64,000 nucleotides of DNA from the NCBI RefSeq assembly GCF_015832195.1, contig NC_052021.1:23232286-23296285 (forward strand), read 5' to 3'. Below, piece by piece: positions 1 to 22,700 of the stretch. This DNA is from Motacilla alba alba. Taxonomy: Eukaryota; Chordata; Aves; Passeriformes; Motacillidae. Under the pieces are notes generated by a model. That model was given only the letters and a program-made list of their open reading frames with translations, was not told where the DNA came from and made no database searches. Made by a program: the position numbers and the translations under genes. How positions within the stretch are numbered: the stretch's first letter is position 1; each line of letters opens with the position of its first letter.

Positions 1-1827
1 TGTGTGCTGCAGCAAACCAGCAAGAACACAACCAGTTTCCCAGCAGAAGGCTGAGCATTGATGGCTCTTTTCTGACAAGTTCTTGCTTAAAAAACATTCT
101 GCTCCGATGGGGTGAGGGGAACAAGCAGCCTAGCCACAGCTGGGAGAGACCGCCATACCCACCTGCCTACAGCCTCTCCAAACCCATGGGTGAGCCCCAA
201 GAACATGGTTCTTGCAGTGGCAACTGGCTGCTGCTTACATTTGTCTCAGCTGGGGCAGTGCTTTCCCTCACCTCTGTGGGTCTTACCCCATTGCTGCACC
301 TGAGAGTGACCCGAAGGTGATGTGTGGCAAAGAACAGAAAAGAGAGAAACAGGGAGGAACTGCCACCAAGTCCAGCTCCATTGCTACTGCCATGTTCTGC
401 AGAAAACTAATGGGAAAGAAAGAGAGCACCGAATAATGCACAAGTAAAACCGGAACAGTGGCATGCCCCAACACAAGCAGCTCTGCGGGCTGCCCAGGGC
501 TGTTAGAGCAGTACAAGCAAAGCAGCCACCAGGTGAGCAGAAAGGCACTGCAGCGCAGCAGAACACAGCCAGCAGGACAACTTCCTGCTCACACACGTGC
601 CACTCACACCGGCCTCCCAGCGCGCTTTACTGTCCTCTCCCCGGTGCGTTCCCAGTGACCGGCGAGTCCCCGCGGAGCAGGGATGGGGTGGTGCAGGGCT
701 GGCCTTGCTGCTAAGCGTGGGTGCTGTGCGCAGTGCGAACATCGAGCAGCGGGCAGCTGGGCAACAGGTGTTCAAAAAGACCCAAAGCATAATTCCCAGG
801 TGCTGTGGTCAGTATTTGAGAGATCCTCAGACATTTCAATAAATAAAACAATTCTTACATTACAATGCACCTTCCCAATTATTATTTTGCCCCAGAATGG
901 ATAAAGTACACAAGAGTTATGCCTGGCTGTGAATACATGCTCCCTTTGCCCTGACATGGCAGGAAGGAGGGAAACAGCCTCGACTCTTACAAAGAACACA
1001 AGAAGTCAGCACTGTAAATCTTGGCAGGTTGAGGGGGAACACACAAGTGCCTTCACGCCCATTCCGGGGTACTTGCTTCCAGAGGAGAAAAGGTATTTAA
1101 AACAAGGTACGACAGAATAACCGTCTAGTACAATGATAGCTGATTAGATTTGCTTTGTTCTACTCCATGCAATACAAACTAAGTCCTATCACCAACTTCT
1201 CCAGCTGTGGTGCAGACCCCACATCAGGCTAAGAAGTTACACACTCATACACACACTCACACACCAAAACAGTGGGGGCAAATGGACTTAACTGTTGAGA
1301 ATGTGCTTTCTCTTAATAAAAAATATACTAAAAATAACTTCAAAAACTTACTGATGGTGAAGACACCGCTGAAGAAGGAAGTAGCTATGGGGCCTCAACT
1401 ATGTGTTTCCAGACAATCCAGGCATTGCAGTCAGGCTGACTAAAGCCTGCACGAGCAGTCTGCAGTGGTTGGCTCCCTTCTGGCTTGCCAGGCAGTTTCT
1501 ATAAGCTGTTCCCTTTGTTTTTGCTTATTTGTTTTACAATGACAGATGTGACTGTGATACAGAAAATAAGGGACTGAAATGAAAAAGGAATGGGCCATTC
1601 TGGAGAAATGTAGATTGGTATTTTCTCCTTTCCATTAAAAAAAAAACAAAACAAAACAAAAAAGAAGTTAGTAGTACTAATACAACCCTCCTGCTGCTGT
1701 CGTCTTTGCTCAGTGACATCGGGGCATGCTGGCGCACACACACACACACAGGCAGCTCTCAGACACTCGGACTCAGAAAAGCGAGTTTAAGTGAGTCTTC
1801 GGAGGAGACTGAGGACGGGTCCCAGGG
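1..1827 (-). other. ACTR1A 3' UTR and downstream flank
   Basis: Follows the ACTR1A stop codon. No conserved coding sequence is recognised. On the minus strand I find no canonical AATAAA or ATTAAA hexamer here, so the ACTR1A poly(A) site is either a variant or outside the window. On the plus strand overlapping AATAAA hexamers occur at 838-847 and another near 1315. They could belong to a convergent plus-strand neighbour (TMEM180/MFSD13A lies there in human), but nothing in the sequence proves it. An imperfect CA-rich tract lies at about 1238-1266. Confidence 0.5.
1735..1750. repeat. (CA)8 microsatellite
   Basis: Sixteen bases of perfect CA dinucleotide repeat, just downstream of the ACTR1A stop codon, within its 3' UTR. 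Confidence 0.9.
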
Positions 1828-14507
<12,680 letters not shown>

Positions 14508-14560
14508 GGCGAGGACCCGCCGCAGCCGCCCGTGAGGGAGCAACAGCCCAGCCCTCGGCG

Positions 14561-14570
14561 GCGCATGCGC
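14561..14570. promoter_or_regulatory. NRF1 binding-site palindrome
   Basis: GCGCATGCGC is a perfect palindrome and the core NRF1 consensus. It lies 53 bases upstream of the ACTR1A start codon, in a typical promoter-proximal position. NRF1 commonly drives CpG-island housekeeping genes (family knowledge). Confidence 0.7.
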
Positions 14571-14622
14571 GGAGCGGCGACGCGGCGCCGCCTGGGTGAT
14601 GTATTCCAGCCGCCGCGGCGCC

Positions 14623-14771
14623 TGCCGGGAGCTATAGTCCGACGCTGCGCACAGTCGAGCGGGGAGGCGCGCCGGGAGTGGGGCATGCCGGGAGCTGTAG
14701 GCCGGCGCCGGGAGCGAGCCATGCTGGGAACTGTAGGCCGGCGTAGGAGCGGGGCGTGCTGGGAGGCGGAG
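14623..14771 (-). promoter_or_regulatory. Tandem array of ZNF143-type (ACTACAnnTCCCAGCATGC) elements
   Basis: On the minus strand, three copies read as the long ZNF143/STAF element (the ACTACA-type half, two bases, TCCC, then GGCA or AGCATG). They are centred on 14623-14640 (plus strand GGGAGCTATAGTCC), 14683-14703 (GCATGCCGGGAGCTGTAG) and 14720-14738 (CATGCTGGGAACTGTAG). A fourth degenerate copy starts at 14755. The last three units repeat with a 35-36 base period. The array sits about 115-265 bases upstream of the ACTR1A ATG and points toward it. Confidence 0.65.
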
Positions 14772-14800
14772 TGCGGAAAAAGGGAATCCTGCGGACACAT

Positions 14801-16130
14801 CCACGGCCGAGAAACCGGTGAATGTTGCAGTCCAGGAGATAGCTGGGTGCTTCCACCAAAAACGCTGCATCGCAACTGGCTGGCTTATGCTTAACAGATT
14901 TCCCCCACTAATTTTTTTTTTTTTTTAGTAGGAAAGGAGTAAAAGGTGATCCCATCAGCTTCTGTAGCAAGGATCTATGACTAAGGAAAGCGTTCTACTG
15001 TCCCATAATTTCATGTGATCATCCTTACGAACGACTGATCGTGACACATCTGTTCCCTCCACGAAATACCAGTTTCTCCCCATTTTTGAGGCACGAGAGC
15101 CACACAAGAGGTGTCAGTATAAAGAATGCACATCATGAACATTTCAGTATTGAGCAATGAACACATTGTCATTTTCCATTGACTAAGTATTCTAAAAGCA
15201 CTCAAAATAATCGATGCTTGAAACTCTGGGTCTTGAAATTAATTCAAATGGACTTCCATGCCAGTGAGCACACCTGAAGGCTTGACTCACCCGTCTTGTC
15301 CCACATTTCTCCTGCAGACATGGACTTTTCTCCTGCAGTTCTTGCCTTTAGTCCCAGTAGATAAATTTCATCCCAGATGTTTACCTTTAGCAACCTTCCC
15401 CATTCACCTAGTCTACAAGAGGGAGTTTTTATACAAGAGGATTGAGGAGTTTGAATTAAGACCAGTGTTGTATCACTTCAGTGAATGCCAGGAGGCACTC
15501 GTTATGGGTGTATGGAGCCAACACAGCCTTTCATACATACTCTGTTACATTCACCTTCTCAGCTGACTGTAGCTGACTACTCGGGCAGATGTCACAAAAA
15601 GTACTATCACAGTAACAGGACAAGAGAAATACTTTTCACTGTGGGAAGTGAGGAAGGACACCAACTGCTCACATCCTTTATCAGGGGATTGTCACTTGGC
15701 TGAGAGCTTGTCAGCTTCTTGACCATGTGTGTTATCCCAAATGGTGCCATGAATGTTTTTAGAATAAACTCTCACCTATTTAAGTGAGAAATGCGAGCAT
15801 GAGCGCCCACCCTCTCCTCTGAGCACTCTACAGCTCTTTTTTTTCTATTTGCTGATTAACAAGCAGGACCCTGCTCTAGCAAAGGTGTGTAGGACTATCG
15901 TGCACACACCGTCCACATGTACATACCTGGCTTTGCACGGCCACAGTTGCAGTTGCGGTTCAGGAACGAGCCAGATCGTCAGTGTGCTTCGTGCACAAGT
16001 CACAGCCCCCGACCCGCTGCCCCCAAACTTCACCTTCCAGCTGCCTCCAGAGCCCTACAGACACAGAGGTCGCACGGGGAGAGTAAAGGTGCCCTGAGCC
16101 TCGGAGGAGGTGCAAAGGCAGCAGTAACAG
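14801..16130. other. Intergenic spacer between divergent ACTR1A and SUFU promoters
   Basis: Ordinary non-coding sequence between the two CpG islands, including a T-run at about 14914-14927. I recognise no gene, repeat family or conserved RNA. Open frames here have no recognisable protein similarity. Confidence 0.6.
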
Positions 16131-16247
16131 CCCCGCTCTGTCCCCAGGCCTGCCCGGGTGCGGGGGTCCCGCTCCCCCGGGACGCGCTCCCGTTCCCGCC
16201 ACCGCCTCGCGCGGCCATCGCCCCGCCCATCACGGAGCCCCGCGCCG

Positions 16248-16261
16248 CCGCTAGGGGGCGC
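16248..16261 (+). promoter_or_regulatory. CTCF core motif
   Basis: CCGCTAGGGGGCGC differs from the common core CCACYAGGGGGCGC only by G for A at the third base, a substitution seen in many real sites. It sits between the two promoters, about 325 bases upstream of the SUFU start. Occupancy is inferred. Confidence 0.65.
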
Positions 16262-16322
16262 GCCTGCAACGCAGCGAGGGGCGGGGGCAGAGGCGCGGCC
16301 GCCCTCCGGGCCGCGAGCTTCC

Positions 16323-16347
16323 ATTGGTCAGACTGTTCTGTCACTCA
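16323..16347 (-). promoter_or_regulatory. Composite NF-Y CCAAT + PBX/PREP decamer module, SUFU copy 1
   Basis: ATTGG at 16323-16327 is CCAAT on the minus strand. After ten bases, CTGTCACTCA at 16338-16347 is TGAGTGACAG on the minus strand, a full PBX/PREP decamer. It lies about 226-250 bases upstream of the SUFU ATG. Confidence 0.6.
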
Positions 16348-16404
16348 CGCCGCCTTTGCAGAGGGGCCCCACCCCCTCCGCGCGAAGCCCCGCGCAGCGC
16401 CGCC

Positions 16405-16429
16405 ATTGGCGGAGTTGGTCTGTCACTCA
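16405..16429 (-). promoter_or_regulatory. Composite NF-Y CCAAT + PBX/PREP decamer module, SUFU copy 2
   Basis: ATTGG at 16405-16409, ten bases, then CTGTCACTCA at 16420-16429, exactly as in the copy 82 bases upstream. The shared CTGTCACTCACGC block extends past the decamer, so the two look like a tandem duplication with diverged linkers. Confidence 0.6.
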
Positions 16430-16481
16430 CGCGGCCTGGCAGTAGGCCCCGCCCCTCCTCCGCGGCCCCACGCAGCCGCTT

Positions 16482-16504
16482 GGGCCGGGCCGGGCCGGGC
16501 CGGG
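16482..16504. repeat. (GGGCC)n pentanucleotide repeat
   Basis: About 4.6 perfect units of GGGCC just upstream of the SUFU start, probably in or next to the 5' UTR. Such a tract can gain or lose units and can form G-rich structures. Confidence 0.85.
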
Positions 16505-16572
16505 AGCGCCTGGCGGGAGCGGAGCGGGTTCGGCACCAGCTGGGACGGGCCGCGACCAGCTGCCTCCGGGAC

Positions 16573-16754
16573 ATGGAGGGCGTGCGGCCGGGCGGGGGGC
16601 CCCCCGCGGGCGGACCGGGGTCCGGCTCGGGGTCCGGGTCTGGGTCCTTCCCGTCGCTGTTCCCGCCGGGGCTGCACGGTATCTACGGCGAGTGCCGCCG
16701 CCTCTATCCCGACCAGCCCAACCCGCTCCAGGTCACCGCCATCCTCAAGTACTG
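16573..16754 (+). CDS. SUFU: SUFU coding exon 1 (residues 1-61, split codon)
   Basis: Encodes MEGVRPGGGPPAGGPG, a Gly-Ser alternating run, then FPSLFPPGLHGIYGECRRLY through ILKY and two bases of Trp61. The donor GTGAGG begins at 16755. The exon lies in the CpG island. Confidence 0.95.
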
Positions 16755-19700
16755 GTGAGGCGGCCTGGATGGGGCCGGGGTCTTGCGTAGAGCTGGGGGG
16801 AGCCGTGGGGCCGGCGCCTTGTGTGGGATAGGAGAGGGCTTGGGAGGAGTAGTGGGAGTGGGAGAGGTCTGGGAGAAGCACTGGGACTGGGGGCGTTGCA
16901 CGGGTAAGCTGCAGGGGCTGGGGAGGGTTGCAGCAAGGGGAGAGGGACTGGGGGTTGCGTCCTGTGTTAGGGGTGAGGTGCAAGAGTTTAGGGGACATGC
17001 GGTGGGTCGGGGGATGGAGGGATTGGGGGTGCAGTTGGTTGTCTAGGCGTGCGTTTGGAGGGGGCTCCTGGGGAGAATGCGCTGGCAATAGGAGAAGGGT
17101 GTAGAGAGGTGTGCACTGAAAACTGGAGAGTGCATTGGGGTTTCTGGGGTGATTTGGAGGGTCCCTGAGTGAGGGGTTGCTGATGAAGGCCCCAATTGGG
17201 GCAGATCTTAGGAAAAAGGGGTGTTACTCAGTGGAGGTGTTCCCACAGAAAGCGAGGGTCTGGGGCTTCCCTCTGGACAGCAGGCACGAGCTCTGTCTTC
17301 TGGCCAGGAGCCCGGGGTCCGAGTGTGGCAGCACTGACCGGAGCGAACCCGCTGTTGCAGCCTGCAGGCCGGACACATGCCGTGTGTAGCCGTAAAGCCC
17401 ACGGGGCAGTGCCAGCTTCTCTTGGCCTTACGTAGCCATGTGTTATCACAGACTGTGAATCTGCAGTTCAGCGTCTCTGCTGACACAGTGTCTGACACCA
17501 GGAACAGCAGTTGTTTATGTGGGAGAGTGGCATGAAGGAAGTTCTTGGATGTTTAGCTATCAAGATAAGTGTCTAGCGTCTAATCCCATGTGAAGAAGGG
17601 TTCCTTTTGCTTTTTGCTATTGCCTAGCTGCTCAGTCCCCACTTCTAGGCTAAGGAACGTGCTCAAAGTCACCCCTGAAAGTTTCCTTTACATGACATTG
17701 GCCAATCTCTACCCCAGTACTTGAAAAGAACTAATAAATGCTCAACTTCTTTATTTACAGCTCATTTCTACTTGAATGTTTTTATCTAAGTAGAGTCCTG
17801 AGCAACAGAATAACATCCTCCTTGTATGCTGTTCTGACAGACAAAGCTCTTGCTGTTGTTGTCCACAGAAGTGTTGTTTTTTAAGTGACTCTAGCAAGAA
17901 GTTTGTCTGTTAGGCCTTATTGCCTAGGGCAGTATTGTATTAAAATGACACAGTGGGCTGAGATAAGATGTTGCAAATCTGAGACCTCAAAATATAAATA
18001 ATTTCCTTAGTCATTGGTGCACATCAATACTTTGGTGGTGGTCTGATCAGTCTGTTTTTACACCTATGTGTAATCTTAGAGACTCATGAAGCATTTCCAG
18101 TCACGTTAGCACTTCTTTTCTATGAACAGCTTAAAACATACTGACTGTATTGACATAAGATTTGTGGAGGTTGAGGGAAATTTAGGTCTATAGTGAAGAA
18201 TGACAGAGACCCTTGTCTTTGAAGCCTTGTTGTTAAGGGTTTCGCTTGATTAGGGTTTCGCTGCAGTTGGAGCTCAAACACTAAATGATTACTGCTGGCA
18301 GTGGTGGCAGGTTGCAAGTAAGAAGTAATGTGAAGGCCTGTTTATCCTGGTATTTTCCACTTAGTGGTTCCTCCAGCTGTTAGCTCAGCCAGCAGTGAGA
18401 GCTGAGAGCTCCTGTTGTAGAGGTGAGCTTCCTACTGCTGTCCTGTGCAGGAAATGCTTGTGTGAGGTAAAGCCTCCATGGATGCCACAAGTTATTTTTC
18501 TCCTCTTGTTGGGTGAAACTTGGAACTTGGTTTTGTTAAGTCTGGTAGAATGACTTCCCGCCACAACACTCTCTGCTAATCTGTCCTACTCTGCCTGGAC
18601 TGCCAGCTATTAGCTGGTTTAGATTAGAAGAGGAAATGGCTGAATGAAGTTCTCTGCCTTAGAAGAAATATTGTAACACTAATCAGCTTTTAATTATATG
18701 TATCAGTTTCTCTATGGTTAACAGTGATTTGTTTTTTTTGTTCAGGGAGCTGAAGTTGTTGTCTTTGGCTGGCAGATCAGAGAAGATCCTAACTGTGTAA
18801 TGTTGGAGGATCTGCAGAACTCCATGCCTGTTACATAAAAGGGTTTAGCCATGGGGATTATTTAATGGCACTAGTCTTTTAAAATGCTATTTGCATAGCT
18901 TGGGATTCAATCAGAACTTTTTGGAAGAGTTTCTGTCTTTTTGTGGAGGCCATGCACCAAGATGGAGTTTGTCTGTTGATATCCAGTATCCACTTTTATT
19001 ATAAAATATGGTAGAGTATCTCAAATTGAAGTACCTTGTTGCATGGAATTGTTGGTGAAAATTTTTTTTTTTTTGTGATAGGTTTTGAAATAGGCATAAT
19101 TTGGGCTCGACTACTGGGTTTTTATCACCTGTCTTAAATTTAGGCCATACTCTCAGAACCCTGTGCAGTGAGCTGTGGTCTGCAGCCTTTTGGGAATCAC
19201 AGACTACTTCTGAAGGGTTGTCGAAAGGTAGCTGTGAAAAGCAATCCTATTGTCAGCTGCTGGGAAGTGACTACAAACAATACACTAAGGACTTTTCAGG
19301 GTGAATGAATTAGGAGTTTTCCAGTGTCTCTCCATTGTGGGTATCTTTCCTCTCTTCGTTTGGTGTTTTCTCCTTCCACACAAAGTTCAGAGCCCTCTTA
19401 ACATCAGCCAAAAGAAGACTCTTGGTGCAGATGCAAATACAGGGTTTCCCCTGAGGCGGCCCTTGCTGCTCCTGAATGAGCTCCATGAATAGGGAATGTA
19501 ACAAATTTGTACTGTACCTCTGGCTTTGAAGTTGGGCTCTTCCTAATAAAATCCTCCAACGCTTCTAGCTCTTTGTGTGAGTGCATGTACTGATATGTAG
19601 ATTGCGATACAAGGTCGAACCCTGCCGCGGCAGCCGTGGGCGGGAGGAGGATGTACCACAGCAGTGCCGACAGAGAGCAGTGAAACCTGCCACCGAAACT

Positions 19701-22700
19701 GGATGAATATCTGTGCTGACTAACCTTTGCTGAGCGTTATTGCCATGGCTGTGGTACTGGGTGCTGCGGGTAGCTGGCTTAAAGCTCCTGCTGGCTGCTT
19801 GTGCAGTTGCGGTGGTTTTGGGATAGGTGTATGGCTTGGATATGTGTTCTTCAAAAGTTAATTGGTCACTGCTGCAGGCTTTTAGTCTACGTCTCTTCCA
19901 AGCCTACTACATTTCTCAGCGAGTAAAGATGGTGTGCCTGGATCGTTGAGCAGCATGTGAACCAGTTGGTAGTGAACTCTGGGCAGGACTGAGCTCAGCT
20001 CCTCCAGGCCACCTGGTGCCACATTGCTGTGGCCACCTCTTGGTGTGTCATGCTGCAGGTCTCCTGAGGAGTTTGGCCTTTGGAGACAAACACAGGATTG
20101 CTGGCAGGAGTGAGAGAGAGGTGTCTGGCTTGCCTGGGGCTGTCCTAGGCAGGACTTGCCATCTGCATCAGACCTGATAAGTATGTTTGAGTAGCCCTAG
20201 GGAAAAGCATGTACTCCTGGAATAGTCCCTGTCCTGAAAAGGGCAGTATAGAGGTTTCTCTTGTGTGTTGTCAGTGTCAGAGTGCCTGTGTCAGCAGCAT
20301 TCCAGCATTGATTGTTTGACTTTTCAAGTGTTATTAAACCCAGTTTTGAAGCAGATTTACTTTATGTTGGAGATGCTGGTTGCTTAGCAGTGTTCTCTTC
20401 ATTGCAAAGCCCACACAACTGCTCTGACCACTGACTAACCTCTCACACTTGTCAGTGCATGAACCTCCCTCACTCCCAAGTCCTCCCAGCCCAGTAATAA
20501 TTGTGTGTGGCTGCTGCTGGTCACTGCCACTCCTCAAGGGTAAGTGACCATCCTGGCTGGAATTGCTTCCATCTTACTGCTTCCATCATGGATCCCTGGG
20601 GGCCTGAGCACTGGCCAGGACATAGGTGCCATGCTCTGAACAGAGCCACCTGGATGGGTGTTTGTGGTAGAGCCCTCAGCCTCCAGTGTGACCTGATGCC
20701 AGTGAAAGGGAACAGGTGAGAAAAGGGTGTCAGAGGGGATTTGTTTTTTTCTTGAGTGTTTCAACCTATTGCTAGACTTTGAAAACAGGTTTTTTCAGGT
20801 GTCTACTGAAGATCAGATTCAGCTCTGTTCTGGGGTCTGATACACTCTCCCCGTGTTTGCTCACCACTTTGCCTTTTATGCCATGATGATGCCGTTTGTC
20901 ACATGAGGAGGCTGCACTGTTCTGATGTAGCCTTTCACAATGGACACCTGTGCCACTGCTAGGGGTGAGCTGCTCATCCCCTCTGTCCTGCCACAGTATC
21001 CTGGGCTGCATCCTTGACTGGCCTGCTGGAGAAACTGCAGCTGGTCTCAGTCACCATGATGGCCTTATATGCCTTAGGAAGGGAAAGCTGTCCTACGTAA
21101 AGTCAGTCACATTATACAACTGCTCTGTTTTTTTGCCAGCAGCAGAGCAAGGCAGCACAGCACACCTGTGGAAAGGCCTTTTAGTACACCAAGTTGATAA
21201 GCTGTTTTGTTCAGACTTGAACAAGGTTGGGCAACAAGAGGAGGGCAGAGGATATAAAATAGTGTCTCACTGTCACTTGGGCTGGATCCATCTGTGCAGC
21301 CACAGAGACTGCGTATCATGATACACAAACCCTCAGGACAAGTGAAGGAAGCACAGCCATGCCCTGCAACCTGCAGATGATTGTGTCAGGATTTAAACAG
21401 ACAATAGACATGAGAGGAATTGATGTGTAGAATAATTTGTTCCAATGAATGGGGTCGTGTGAGTTTGGATTTTCCTGTTTGGAGCAGCTGAGAGTTTTAC
21501 TTGAAGACACAGTGTGTTGTAGGCACAAAGTGGTTAATCAGCTGTGCCATAACTGCTTGTGGTAGGTGTTTTGTGATTGACAGGGCAAACAGCAAAGCAG
21601 TCCAGCATGTTCCTTCCTTCAGCAGGGAGTTGTCCTGTCTTTGCTCAGACAGAGGTGACACGAGTGGCAGGAGGATGTGCTCTGCTCTCTGCTGGCACAC
21701 AGCCTCAATTCCCTGTGCCTTGTAGCAGGAAGGGTGGCTGCAGGCTTTGATGGTTGCTGTGTAGCATAACTTGCCTGTGCTGCATTGACTTTTGAGTTAT
21801 GTGCTTTTAAGGAAGCCATTCTAATGCTGGTGCAGAGGGTACAGTGGTGCTTTTTACTCATTCTTGGTTAATGCAAGTGGTGTATTTTTAGAAGTTTTGC
21901 TGCTAGTTTTACTGAGCCAATGTTTTTCTCCTCCACTGTTTGAACTATTTTGTCTGTGTTCAGAAGTACGGATTACTCTCCTCAAAACTTAGTAATTTAA
22001 AAGTCTGCTTGAAATAGCATCACATTTTTTGAGATATGTGCCTCTGGACTGAATTAGGAGTTTGCAATGCAGATACAGCCATTGCTCTTTTACTAGTACA
22101 GTTTTTCAATTTTCTTTGTGTTTTGTGAAAGCTTTAATGTGATTTTCCAGAAGTTTTTGTGCTTTAACATTAAAAACATTTTTAGCATGTTGCACACATG
22201 TACTTTGTCTTCCTGTGCTCAAAGCTTCCTGGACTTAACCTAGTCTTTCTCCTCAATATTTTTTTTTTTTTTTTAAGAGGTAATTTGAATGTTCTGATTT
22301 TTATTTTAAACCAAGTCTTTGTACAACCTCTTCTAGCACCTGGGGAGACTTAACCTTTGTCTTGAGTGAACTAACTTACGTAAGAATTTTTCTGTTTTTT
22401 ATGCAGGTTGGGAGGACCTGACCCTCTGGACTATGTTAGCATGTACAGGAACCTGGGAAACCCAGCACTGAATGTTCCTGAGCACTGGCACTACGTCAGC
22501 TTTGGGTTAAGTGACTTGTATGGAGACAACAGAGTACATGAGTAAGTGTCATTTAGGTTCTGTAGCTGTACGTTGTGTTTTGTGGTGCATTTTAGGGGTG
22601 TGTGGGTAAAACCCTGTCCTGCTGCTCATATTATTTGAACAGCTGGTTTTCTGTTGAGAACACCCTAGCCCGGGTCTCAAAAAAGATGATGTATGCCTGT

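Larger units (their letters stand above)
16130..16830. promoter_or_regulatory. SUFU: CpG island and promoter region of SUFU
   Basis: Very G+C- and CpG-rich segment covering the 5' flank and first exon of SUFU. It contains a CTCF core, two CCAAT/decamer modules, GC boxes (for example 16446-16456) and a GGGCC tandem repeat. There is no TATA box. The transcription start probably lies between about 16450 and 16560 (inference). Boundaries are by eye. Confidence 0.8.

Noticed and set aside
14508..14870. In-frame ATG at 14870 that would extend ACTR1A by 121 residues
   Set aside because: The stretch covers the NRF1 site and ZNF143 array, so it is probably promoter. The product is a low-complexity Ser/Pro/Arg sequence with no ARP1 homology, and 376 residues is the conserved length.
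15917..16831. 304-codon plus-strand open frame overlapping SUFU exon 1
   Set aside because: It is in a different frame from SUFU, is dominated by Ala/Pro/Arg/Gly from GC-rich DNA, and has no recognisable domain.
19602..19720. GC-rich patch containing GGTCGAACCCTG-like sequence as a tRNA remnant
   Set aside because: Only a T-arm-like string is seen. No matching acceptor stem, anticodon arm or D-arm can be built around it.
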